From the NCBI GenBank assembly GCA_937892215.1, contig CALAVE010000027.1:1-64000 (forward strand): a stretch of 64,000 nucleotides of DNA, given 5' to 3'. Source of the DNA: an uncultured Porphyromonadaceae bacterium. GTDB lineage: Bacteria; Bacteroidota; Bacteroidia; Bacteroidales; Muribaculaceae. The notes below the pieces were generated by a model that saw nothing but the letters and a program-made list of their open reading frames with translations, was not told where the DNA came from and searched no databases. Made by a program: the position numbers and the translations under genes. This document shows positions 51,814 to 60,100 of the stretch, piece after piece; positions within the stretch are counted from its first letter, which is position 1, and every line of letters begins with the position of its first letter.

Positions 51814-52929
51814 ATGGCACTTAAATATCTAATAGAGAAAGAATTCAAGCAAATGATGCGCAACAAGATACTGCCCATCATATTCCTGATACTTCCTATA
51901 GCGATAATCAACGTGATACCGCGAATTGCCACGCAAGAGATAAAGAACCTGAAGTTCAGCGTGGTGGACAACGACCACAGCCCCCTGTCGCAAAGGCTTG
52001 TTCTCAAAATCACGGCATCGATGTACTTTAATCTGGTGGGAGTCTTCCCCTCCTACGAGAAGGCGCTGGCTACCATAGAATCGTGCGAAGCCGACATCAT
52101 AGTGGAAATAGAGCCTGATTTTGAGAAAAACCTTGTAACCACAGGCACGGCGAACGTATTCATTGCCGGCAACGCCGTGAATGGTATGAAAGGAGCCATG
52201 GGGACATCTTATCTTGTTCAGATAATAGCGGACTACGCAGCCCAGTTACGCGACGAAGAAGGACTTAACGGGACGCAGACGCTTGTGGCGGGGTATAATG
52301 TGGCACCACGCTTCCTGTACAACAGCACCCTGGACTACAAACTCTACATGATACCGGCGCTGATGGCGATGCTTCTGGTACTACTTGTGGCATTCCTACC
52401 TGCGCTTAACATAGTGGGAGAAAAAGAGAAAGGCACCATAGAGCAAATTAACGTTACGCCTGTGGGACGCACTGAGTTCATACTGTCGAAGCTGATACCT
52501 TACGCGGCTGTGGGCATATTCCTGCTATCATTCGCCATGTTGCTGTCCAAAGCCATACACGGATTTGTCCCTGCTGGAAGCATAGGAGCGATCTATGTGT
52601 TCGCCATTGCGTTCTGCCTTGTGGTAGCCAGTCTGGGTCTCATTATTTCCAACTACAGCAACACCACACAGCAGGCAGCACTCACAATGTTCTTCTTTAT
52701 AATGATATTCATGCTGATGAGCGGGCTTCTGACACCGGTGGCCAGCATGCCACAATGGGCACAGACACTGACACTGATAAATCCGATGAGGTACTTCATG
52801 GAGACAATGCGCACCCTCTATCTCAAAGATGCCGGGCTGGGCGAGCTACTGCCACAACTATGGCGCCTATGCCTAATGGCCACAGTGCTGTGGGTATGGG
52901 CTATAGTGAGCTACCGCAAGAAGAGCTAA
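51814..52929 (+). CDS. ABC-2 type permease 2 (YbhS/YbhR-like)
   Basis: A 371-residue permease with the same architecture as the preceding gene: an N-terminal helix, a periplasmic domain, then helices from about residue 180, with the loop EKEKGTIEQINVTPV. The two permeases are paralogous and form the membrane channel as a heterodimer. Last gene of the efflux operon; no strong terminator follows before the tRNA-Val promoter. Confidence 0.9.
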   Translation: MALKYLIEKEFKQMMRNKILPIIFLILPIAIINVIPRIATQEIKNLKFSVVDNDHSPLSQRLVLKITASMYFNLVGVFPSYEKALATIESCEADIIVEIEPDFEKNLVTTGTANVFIAGNAVNGMKGAMGTSYLVQIIADYAAQLRDEEGLNGTQTLVAGYNVAPRFLYNSTLDYKLYMIPALMAMLLVLLVAFLPALNIVGEKEKGTIEQINVTPVGRTEFILSKLIPYAAVGIFLLSFAMLLSKAIHGFVPAGSIGAIYVFAIAFCLVVASLGLIISNYSNTTQQAALTMFFFIMIFMLMSGLLTPVASMPQWAQTLTLINPMRYFMETMRTLYLKDAGLGELLPQLWRLCLMATVLWVWAIVSYRKKS

Positions 52930-53020
52930 TACCGGCGGTGCGACAAGGAGTAAAGAGCAAAAAGTACGCTCGGAAGCAGAAAAAACGAGCAAAAGTGTTG
53001 CTCAAGTGAAAGAAAAGGAC

Positions 53021-53028
53021 TAACTTTG
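53021..53028 (+). promoter_or_regulatory. tRNA-Val copy 2 promoter -7 box
   Basis: TAACTTTG, with TTG at 52998-53000 about 20 bases upstream and the tRNA 5' end 21 bases downstream. A small hairpin (GAGCAA/TTGCTC, 52987-53003) overlaps the -33 element. Confidence 0.65.
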
Positions 53029-53048
53029 CGGTGCTTTTAGCGAAGCAA

Positions 53049-53123
53049 GGGTGTTTAGCTCAGCTGGTTCAGAGCATCTGCCTTACAAGCAGAGGGTCGG
53101 CGGTTCGAATCCGTCAACACCCA
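53049..53123 (+). tRNA. tRNA-Val (anticodon TAC), copy 2
   Basis: Identical over 74 bases to the minus-strand copy at 24048-24122: acceptor GGGTGTT/AACACCC, anticodon loop CTTACAA, T-loop TTCGAAT. CCA is not encoded. It has its own promoter and terminator, whose sequences differ from those of copy 1, so only the tRNA itself is conserved. Confidence 0.97.
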
Positions 53124-53128
53124 CAATA

Positions 53129-53161
53129 AGCCTCCAATATGCTGGGGGCTATTTTGTTATT
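53129..53161 (+). terminator. Terminator of tRNA-Val copy 2
   Basis: AGCCTCC (53129-53135) pairs with GGGGGCT (53144-53150) with one G-U, then ATTTTGTTATT. Confidence 0.7.
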
Positions 53162-53241
53162 ATGCGGCATGGTGCAAACGTTTGCATTTCAGAAATCTAA
53201 CATTTTAGGTCAAAAATATGTTTTACAACATAAAATCGCAC

Positions 53242-53249
53242 TAATTTTG
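53242..53249 (+). promoter_or_regulatory. Promoter -7 box of the small winged-helix gene
   Basis: TAATTTTG, leaving a leader of about 70 bases before the ATG at 53326. Confidence 0.55.
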
Positions 53250-53325
53250 CATCGTGTTTGAAACATGTTTTAATTTAGAACACGAAAAAACACAGACATA
53301 TTTATTAACTAAATTTATTACAATT

Positions 53326-53535
53326 ATGAACGTTGAAACTATTGGACTTTGGGCAGGAGCCGTTTGGAACGCTCTTAACGATGCTGAAGGCGCGCTGGAA
53401 CTGAAGGGCCTCAAGAAAGCAACGAAGTTGAAAGAGAAGGAAATCTTCGCAGCTCTTGGTTGGCTTGCCCGCGAGGGAAAAGTTGCCGTTGAAAGCGACG
53501 AAGCTGAGAAAGTTGTTGATGTGAAGCTGCTTTAA
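53326..53535 (+). CDS. Small winged-helix protein (DUF2582 family)
   Basis: A 69-residue protein that starts MNVETIGLWAGAVWNAL and continues with KATKLKEKEIFAALGWLARE and a short beta wing (GKVAVESDEAEKVVDVKL). This is the winged helix-turn-helix pattern of PF10771. The frame opens at 53254, but the ATG at 53326 begins the domain. It may bind DNA, though the family has no established target. It stands alone with its own promoter. Confidence 0.85.
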   Translation: MNVETIGLWAGAVWNALNDAEGALELKGLKKATKLKEKEIFAALGWLAREGKVAVESDEAEKVVDVKLL

Positions 53536-53611
53536 TGCACATCTCTTAAGACAGAAATCAAACTGTAAAAAAAAGAGTCTCAATTTCGCCCAATCAGTTA
53601 GAATTGGGTGT

Positions 53612-53649
53612 AAATGAAAAAGAGCATAAGGAACGAAATCCCTATGCCC
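53612..53649 (-). terminator. Terminator of the Cys-cluster lipoprotein gene
   Basis: Read leftward, GGGCATAGGG pairs with CCTTATGCTC (two G-U pairs) and is followed by TTTTTCATTT. It is the expected stop for the minus-strand gene at 53757. Confidence 0.65.
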
Positions 53650-53660
53650 TTCTTTTTTCA

Positions 53661-53699
53661 CCCATATCGGCTACTGGATGCGCCGATAGCCGATATGGG
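53661..53699. repeat. Perfect 12-bp inverted repeat
   Basis: CCCATATCGGCT (53661-53672) and AGCCGATATGGG (53688-53699) with a 15-base loop. No T run follows on either side, so it adds to, rather than forms, the nearby terminator. Another small repeat CCCAAT/ATTGGG lies at 53589-53608. Confidence 0.7.
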
Positions 53700-53756
53700 A
53701 TTACCAATCACTTATGAGATTATTGCTAATCTTAACACGCTATTTGATTCAACTTA

Positions 53757-54659
53757 TCAGAGTTCACCTCCGAGCAGGAGGTAGAGTTTCAGCGTGTTGT
53801 AGAACGCCTTGAGTTGAGCGTCGGTGAGCATACGCACGTGATTCACGCCACGGTCTCCCACGATAGTGGCACGAGCCCAGTTGCAGTGGCTAAGCGCATA
53901 GACGAGGTCCTTGTCGGAGGACTTGAGCGGTTCGTCGCTATTCTCCCAGTACATTCTTTTTCCTTCGCGTCCACGATTAGTCTTGCCCGGCACATACTCA
54001 TAGTCAAATCCGTCGATGAGGAATTTGATGCTGCTATACTCCAGAGGGTCGTCGGCATAATACTGAATTCTGAAACGGAGACGTTCAGGTTTGTCGATAC
54101 CGGTAGTGAAATAGAAGTACATATCGTTGTCGGTCTGCGCCATTGACGCGCTACGCGGCATCACACGGCTACCGTTCTGGTTCATTTCCTTCATAAGGTC
54201 GTCTTTCTGCTCGGTTACCGGTTCGTCGATCCAGACCATTGCTTTGGGCACGTCGGGGGTGAAATCATATTCAACAATATCGTAGTTCTTGTTGAGCAGT
54301 GAGCGCATAAGGTCCTTGCCATCGCCTTCGGCCCCAGCCGGGATTGCGAGAGAAGTGCCACGGCACAAAGCCTTATCGCAACAGTTGCACACTTCGCCAC
54401 AGCAAGCGCATGAGCCACTTGCGGCAGAGACACGCTTAGCCGTGAGCGTACCGCCCTGAACATGTTCTGACTGCTGTTCGGCAGGTTGTGTGTAATCCAC
54501 TGTTTGCGGCTGTTGGGGGCGCAGCCTGTGTATGGGCTGATCCACGTTATCGCCAAAATCATTTCTGTTCACAGAATTTGTATTGCCGGTGCTATTCAGT
54601 CCAGCGCTACAACTCATCGACAAAATTGCGATGGAAATGTAAATAAAAACACGTTTCAT
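53757..54659 (-). CDS. Lipoprotein with a seven-cysteine cluster
   Basis: A 300-residue protein starting at 54659, after which a lipobox (LSMSC|S, Cys 17) is reached; the longer frame from 54746 adds residues not fitting a signal. After a Pro/Gln-rich linker, cysteines stand at 84, 86, 87, 91, 93, 94 and 99 (CACCGEVCNCC...C), a density that suggests metal or cluster binding. The C-terminal part (DMYFYFTTGIDKPERLRFRI...) looks like a compact alpha/beta domain. I do not recognise the family. Its -7 box is at 54686-54693. Confidence 0.7.
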   Translation of the reverse strand: MKRVFIYISIAILSMSCSAGLNSTGNTNSVNRNDFGDNVDQPIHRLRPQQPQTVDYTQPAEQQSEHVQGGTLTAKRVSAASGSCACCGEVCNCCDKALCRGTSLAIPAGAEGDGKDLMRSLLNKNYDIVEYDFTPDVPKAMVWIDEPVTEQKDDLMKEMNQNGSRVMPRSASMAQTDNDMYFYFTTGIDKPERLRFRIQYYADDPLEYSSIKFLIDGFDYEYVPGKTNRGREGKRMYWENSDEPLKSSDKDLVYALSHCNWARATIVGDRGVNHVRMLTDAQLKAFYNTLKLYLLLGGEL

Positions 54660-54685
54660 TTCTTGATATAATTTTATTTTGAGTA

Positions 54686-54693
54686 CAAAAATA
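54686..54693 (-). promoter_or_regulatory. Promoter -7 box of the Cys-cluster lipoprotein
   Basis: CAAAAATA on the plus strand reads TATTTTTG leftward, 27 bases before the ATG at 54659. Confidence 0.5.
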
Positions 54694-54842
54694 GTGTTTT
54701 TTTGTTTGCAAAACAAAATTTTATTAACAAAAACAAATAAAATCAAGTGAAATAATTTTCATTTACACACAAAACAAGTGTACCCGACGAGGCACAACCA
54801 ACACTAACACAATGACAGCCAGGTAATTACACAAGTGCTAGT

Positions 54843-57146
54843 TTAGAAGGGGTATCCAATGGCGAGGTGGAAGGCGATGCCGTCCTTGAACTTTGGGATG
54901 TTGTAGTATCCGGACTTGCCTGTATCGTAAGGAGCGTGGATGGCGAAGCCCAGGTCGGCGCGGACCACAATCATCTGCATGTCGAAGCGGAGTCCGACGC
55001 CGGTTCCGAGAGCCATATCCTTGAAGAAACTCTTGGCGGTGAGTTTTCCACCGGGCCTGTACGGGTCGTCGCGCAGAAGCCACACGTTACCGGCATCCAC
55101 AAAGACGGCCCCCTTGAAATAGCTGAAAAGCGGGAACCGGTATTCCCAGTTAGTCTCGAACTTGAATGTACCGGTCTGGTCATAGAACGAATAGACGTCA
55201 CGCTTAGCCGGAGCATAGCTACCCGGACCGATGGAGCGCACAGCGAACGCCCGGATAGAGTTTGCGCCGCCGACGTAGAACTGTTCACTGAATGGCACTT
55301 CCTCCGAATTGGCATAGGCATATGCGGCTCCCACGAACACACGCGCCGCTACACAACTTTCGCCAAGATAGCGTTTCCACACAACCTGTGCCTGCGCCTT
55401 AACGAACTGGGAGAAAGGAGTTCCGAGCATTTTCTTAGTTCCCTTAACGCCGCACACGCGCCAAATACCGGAGAAGAGATTTCCGGCTTCGGCCACACCA
55501 GCCGAGAACGTTATATCATTAGAGCCGAAAGACTTGTCATAGGTGTAGTTATACTGCATCATGGGTATGAACACGTTGCTGAAACTAAGAGCCAGCGCGG
55601 GGTTAGATGAGATAGCCTCGACGAACTTATCCGTCTGACTGAGCAGTTTGGTATAAGTGAGTTTGAACGGAGTGAACTCATTAAGCGAATGTTTGTTGGC
55701 ATGCCATTCCCAGGAGATTTTGCCGCCGAGTTTCATCATCTTGAAGTAGTTAGGACGGTTAAGAATGCTCCCGCTGATGGAGAAACGCGTCCAGTTGACA
55801 TACCGCCGAGAGCGATCAACGAACGACGGGGCGAGCAGGCGCTGTAACGCAAGAGAAATCTCGCCACCAAACTCGTAAGAATTTGTGCTTCCGCCGCCAC
55901 TGCCCCCCTTAGCCGTAAGCCACTCGTAACCGGCACGAACTTTTGCAGAAAGCTGCTCTCCCCCGCCCCACACATTCTTGTGTGAGATACCGAGGTCAAC
56001 TCCCGGGCCGATATAACTATTAGACTTGGACGTGGCCTGCACCTCGAACTTAACCTCATAGGGCGCATCAAGTTTGCATGAAATCATAAGATTCATCAGC
56101 CGCTTTCCATCGGCATTGACACTATCGAGCGGCACTGCCTGCATATCAATGTCGCTGAAGACGCCTGTGCGAGAGAGGAGCATCTGCATCCGGTCCATGC
56201 TGCTCACCCTAAACGGGCGCCCTTTCCGCCACATGATATTGCGTGCAATCAGGCTGTTTTTCACATGAACCGGTTCCATTCGCACCACGGTGCAGTTTTT
56301 CAAATACACCGTATCGGGGACAGTCTGCTCTGCTGACCCCCTCACTGTTACCCACACATCATTAGCGACAAACTGCTCGTGGGCCTCAGGCGGAAGGCCC
56401 GGCACCTCCACCATTTGGAGAGCGATTTGTCCTTTTCGTTCCACACTATCGGCACGATATTCGATGTATTCAGGTCGGTAGTAATAATAGCCCCTATCAC
56501 GGAGAGAATTAGCGATGTTTATTCTAACCGAGTTCAGTGAGTCCAGACAATATCGACTCCCCGGCTTGAAATAACTGTCGGCAATAGCCACCGAATCGAT
56601 GAGGTGAGTGAGATGAGTGCTGTCTTCGAGATACATCACGCGGCTGATTCTGTAAGGCTCCTTTACATGGACGTCATAACTGATTTTCGCCATTTTCTGA
56701 GTGGAGTCCTTGTAATGCAGTTCATAACTTGCCTCCGAGTCGAAGTAACCGTTGTCCTGCAATAGCGTGTTAATCATCTGCACGCGCGTGTCGGGGCGTA
56801 CGCGGCTGATGAGCACAGGATAAGAGACAAGTTTTTTATAGAGCCAACCTTTCAGCCCCTTAGCCTTGCTGTCCCAGTGATTATAGACCCAGAGGCCGAT
56901 GGGGAAAGGCGTGCGGTAGTACGGAGAATAGAGCGGATTATTGGGCTTAACGTTTATAGCGGAGAAAATCTGGTCTTTCACCGAGCTTTCAATCTGAGTG
57001 GAATCGCTGGTGTAGCTGAGCTTCTTCACGCCCGTATAGAGCGTTTCGCCCGGTCGCAACTTACTGGTAGTGGAGCAAGCCGCCAGCAGCAATGGCACTG
57101 CCAGCACAGCCATGAGGCGCATTAATATGTGGTTTCGCTTAATCAT
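54843..57146 (-). CDS. tamL: TamL: lipoprotein Omp85/TamA homologue
   Basis: Outer-membrane assembly factor, 767 residues. It begins with a lipoprotein signal (lipobox LLAAC, Cys 24), unlike proteobacterial TamA; POTRA-like domains follow at about 30-300, then the 16-strand Omp85 barrel with FYVGGANSIRAFAVRSIGPG (lid-loop motif) and a C-terminal aromatic residue (YPF). This matches the TamL proteins of Bacteroidota. It overlaps the end of tamB by 8 bases, so the two subunits are co-translated. Confidence 0.9.
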   Translation of the reverse strand: MIKRNHILMRLMAVLAVPLLLAACSTTSKLRPGETLYTGVKKLSYTSDSTQIESSVKDQIFSAINVKPNNPLYSPYYRTPFPIGLWVYNHWDSKAKGLKGWLYKKLVSYPVLISRVRPDTRVQMINTLLQDNGYFDSEASYELHYKDSTQKMAKISYDVHVKEPYRISRVMYLEDSTHLTHLIDSVAIADSYFKPGSRYCLDSLNSVRINIANSLRDRGYYYYRPEYIEYRADSVERKGQIALQMVEVPGLPPEAHEQFVANDVWVTVRGSAEQTVPDTVYLKNCTVVRMEPVHVKNSLIARNIMWRKGRPFRVSSMDRMQMLLSRTGVFSDIDMQAVPLDSVNADGKRLMNLMISCKLDAPYEVKFEVQATSKSNSYIGPGVDLGISHKNVWGGGEQLSAKVRAGYEWLTAKGGSGGGSTNSYEFGGEISLALQRLLAPSFVDRSRRYVNWTRFSISGSILNRPNYFKMMKLGGKISWEWHANKHSLNEFTPFKLTYTKLLSQTDKFVEAISSNPALALSFSNVFIPMMQYNYTYDKSFGSNDITFSAGVAEAGNLFSGIWRVCGVKGTKKMLGTPFSQFVKAQAQVVWKRYLGESCVAARVFVGAAYAYANSEEVPFSEQFYVGGANSIRAFAVRSIGPGSYAPAKRDVYSFYDQTGTFKFETNWEYRFPLFSYFKGAVFVDAGNVWLLRDDPYRPGGKLTAKSFFKDMALGTGVGLRFDMQMIVVRADLGFAIHAPYDTGKSGYYNIPKFKDGIAFHLAIGYPF

Positions 57147-60100
57147 TATTTGCTGCCTTTTTCACATCAATAGAATCGTTACGCACAGGCATCGCCATCA
57201 GAGCCGAGTCGGAGACAGCGGAAGGTTCGGGCTGAGGTTGCGGCTTAGGGTTGCGTCTGAAGATATGCCTGAGGTCGTACAATTTTCGCTTAATCACGTA
57301 GCCCACACCGGTGGTGGTAATCTGCCCTTCGAGCACACTTTCATAACCGGTGTGCCGGAAGAGGTGCACGTATTGGTTTCCGGAGTCGGAGAGATAGTAC
57401 TCAAAAGAGATGTCGTTAATGAGGTTCTGCGAGAAGTTCACCTCACTGGAAGCATCGGTACTATACTCACCGCCGACAACAATCTTGAAGCGGTCGTTGA
57501 AGAGAGACTTAGACAAGCGGTAGGAGTAGCTGGTCTCTGTTTTGGAACGCCCGTTGGTTCCCGCCTCGTACTGATTAATTCCGAAGTTAAGGTCAATGCC
57601 CTTGAGCGACTTCGCCGCCCAGCTGTTGAGTTGCGAAGCGAGGAAGGAGTTGAGCGCGCCTGAAGTGCTGAACCCACTGGCGCTACTCTCGTTCACGCCC
57701 TTATAGGAGCCATAGAGCAACATATTCATAGCGGCTGTGGAGCGTTGCTGCTCAGTCATGGTCTGGAGGTCGTTAGCCACAGACGCGTCATTGCCGGCTT
57801 CAAGGTCGAACTTCAGGTCCATGTTGCTGAGCGTGTTTCCCACATTCATCTTTATGATGAAATCCACGAGTCGAGAGCCACCGTCGCTGTTAGCGACGCT
57901 GGTACGCTTTTTCTCGAAGCCACTCACATGGAGTTGCGGATTCATCAGCGCTCCGGTCCACTCGATGTAACTACCCTGGTCGAACTCAAAGTTCACAGTG
58001 GAAATCACCGGCGGAGAATATCTCACCTTTCCACTCTCCACGATGAGGCGTCCCACCAGATTATCTTTACCGGCAAAATCAATGGTGTACTTCAGCGAAC
58101 CATTTCCCACGATACTGAGATAGTCATTTCCGTCTTCGGACAGATAAGCATTGAGTTTTGCGCCCTCTTCAATCCGGACATTAGCCTGAACGTCCATAGC
58201 GGTGCTGGTGGTGACCACTTCTTCAGCAGCCATGGCCGTGGTGGTATCATTCATATTGACGAACGTGACCATATCCCTCATGCTCGTATTGGTGACAGTG
58301 GAGATGTCCTCCTTGAGCACATAAGTGATGTTGGAGGTGGGGAGCAGAGCCACGTCGGCATTCACTTTTAAGGACTTGCCGTTGCCCTTAACAGAAGCCG
58401 TGAGGTCAACAAATCCCTTACCGAAAACCTCGCTGATGCGACGCTGCTCACTGCCGACGAACTGCACGTTACGTCCCGCAAGACGGATGTCGATGAGCAT
58501 ATTGCTCAGGTCGCTGATATCGACAGAGCCATTCATATTAACTCGGTTATCATTGATGCCGATTATACCCAAATCAGAGAATTTGATTACACTGTTCTCC
58601 ATAGGAATCCTCGTCTGGGAGAGACGCAGTTGGCTGCCGTATCGAGGCAGATAGACGGCGGCGGAGTCGGGCTCGATGTAGCCGTTAAGTACAGGTTTAT
58701 CCATGGAGCCGGTAACCGCCAAGTCGCCATTGACATAACCGCGCAGCCGAATGAGGCGTCCGGGTATGAAGGGGCTGACCTTGCTAAGCGGGAATCGGTC
58801 CATTTTCAGGGTCACATTCATGGGATTTTCCAGAGTGGAATCGTTCAGCACGCCATAGGCAAAAGCCACCTTGGCACCATTGAGTTCCATATCGGCATTG
58901 ACGTTAACACTGCCCCTATCGGGGTCGAAGGTAAGTTTAGACATCAGGGCGATGTTGCCAATCTTGCGACGCTCATACTTAAAGTCGCTGAGATTGACCT
59001 TACCGTCGCCCCAAACAGACTTTCCATCGTAGGTGAGCATAATGTCGGCATCAGCCCTACCCTTGATTTCCGGGACAAACGGCAGCATCTGCGCCCACTC
59101 TTGTAGCAGAAGATTTTCGATTTGGAGCCGCACGTCGTCACGTCCACGTGCCTCATTAGGGACGGTGGTTATTGCCACGACACTGGAGTCGCTCCGCAGG
59201 CGCAGATTAGCGTTCATATCGAAATTCTGATAGTTGACATTCATGTAGTTACCCTCATTAACGCTCCACTTTCGATAGCCAATAATAGGTTCCTTGGGGA
59301 ACAGGCGCACGTCGATCATATCCTTGTCGAGGCGGGCATTCAATCCAAGGCGATATCCCTGCTCGCCACGGATATTTCGCTGCTCCACGAGGAAGTCAAC
59401 GACAGAGCCGAGCACACCGCCATGCACATCGACAGTGGCAAACTCGTCCCAAGTCCCGGGGCGATTGCCCATGTGCGCTTCGAAGGCCAGATATTTATTC
59501 TTGTACTCATTGGCATGGAAGGTGAGTGTGTCGATTTGCGTGGTGCCCACACGGAGGGCATTGACCACGGCATCGGCATTGATTGTGGAATCGTTTCTCA
59601 TTTGCAGAGAAGCGTCCTTGAAGTCCAAGTCGTACTTGCGTGCAAACCGCTGTGCGAGGCCATTGTAGCCCATGTTCAAAGACAGGTCAAACGGCGGTAG
59701 CGCCTGCTGGAGAGTGTCGATGTTAATCCACTTCTTGCTGAACTGCATCATGGCGATGTCGGCACTGCGGCTGAAACGCGTGAGCAAAGTGTCGAGTCCA
59801 CAAGCCGAGGAGAAGCGCAACTGCGTGTCCTCGTTGTCGAGCGTGGCATGAACAGAGGAGTTGTCGGAAAAGAACGACGCCTGAGCCGAGTTAGTAAAGA
59901 ACTCGTCGCCGTTGAGGTGCCAATTCATGTTAGTGACATTCACCTTAACATCGTTGTTCATGGTCTTGAGGTTCACCACACCGTCGGCGCTGAGGTTCAT
60001 ACGTCCGTAACATTCACCGTCATAAAGTTTCAGAGCCCCGAGGTTAAGGTCTTTAATAGCGCCTTCGGCCATGAAGCGGTACTCATCGCCGCTGACTGAG

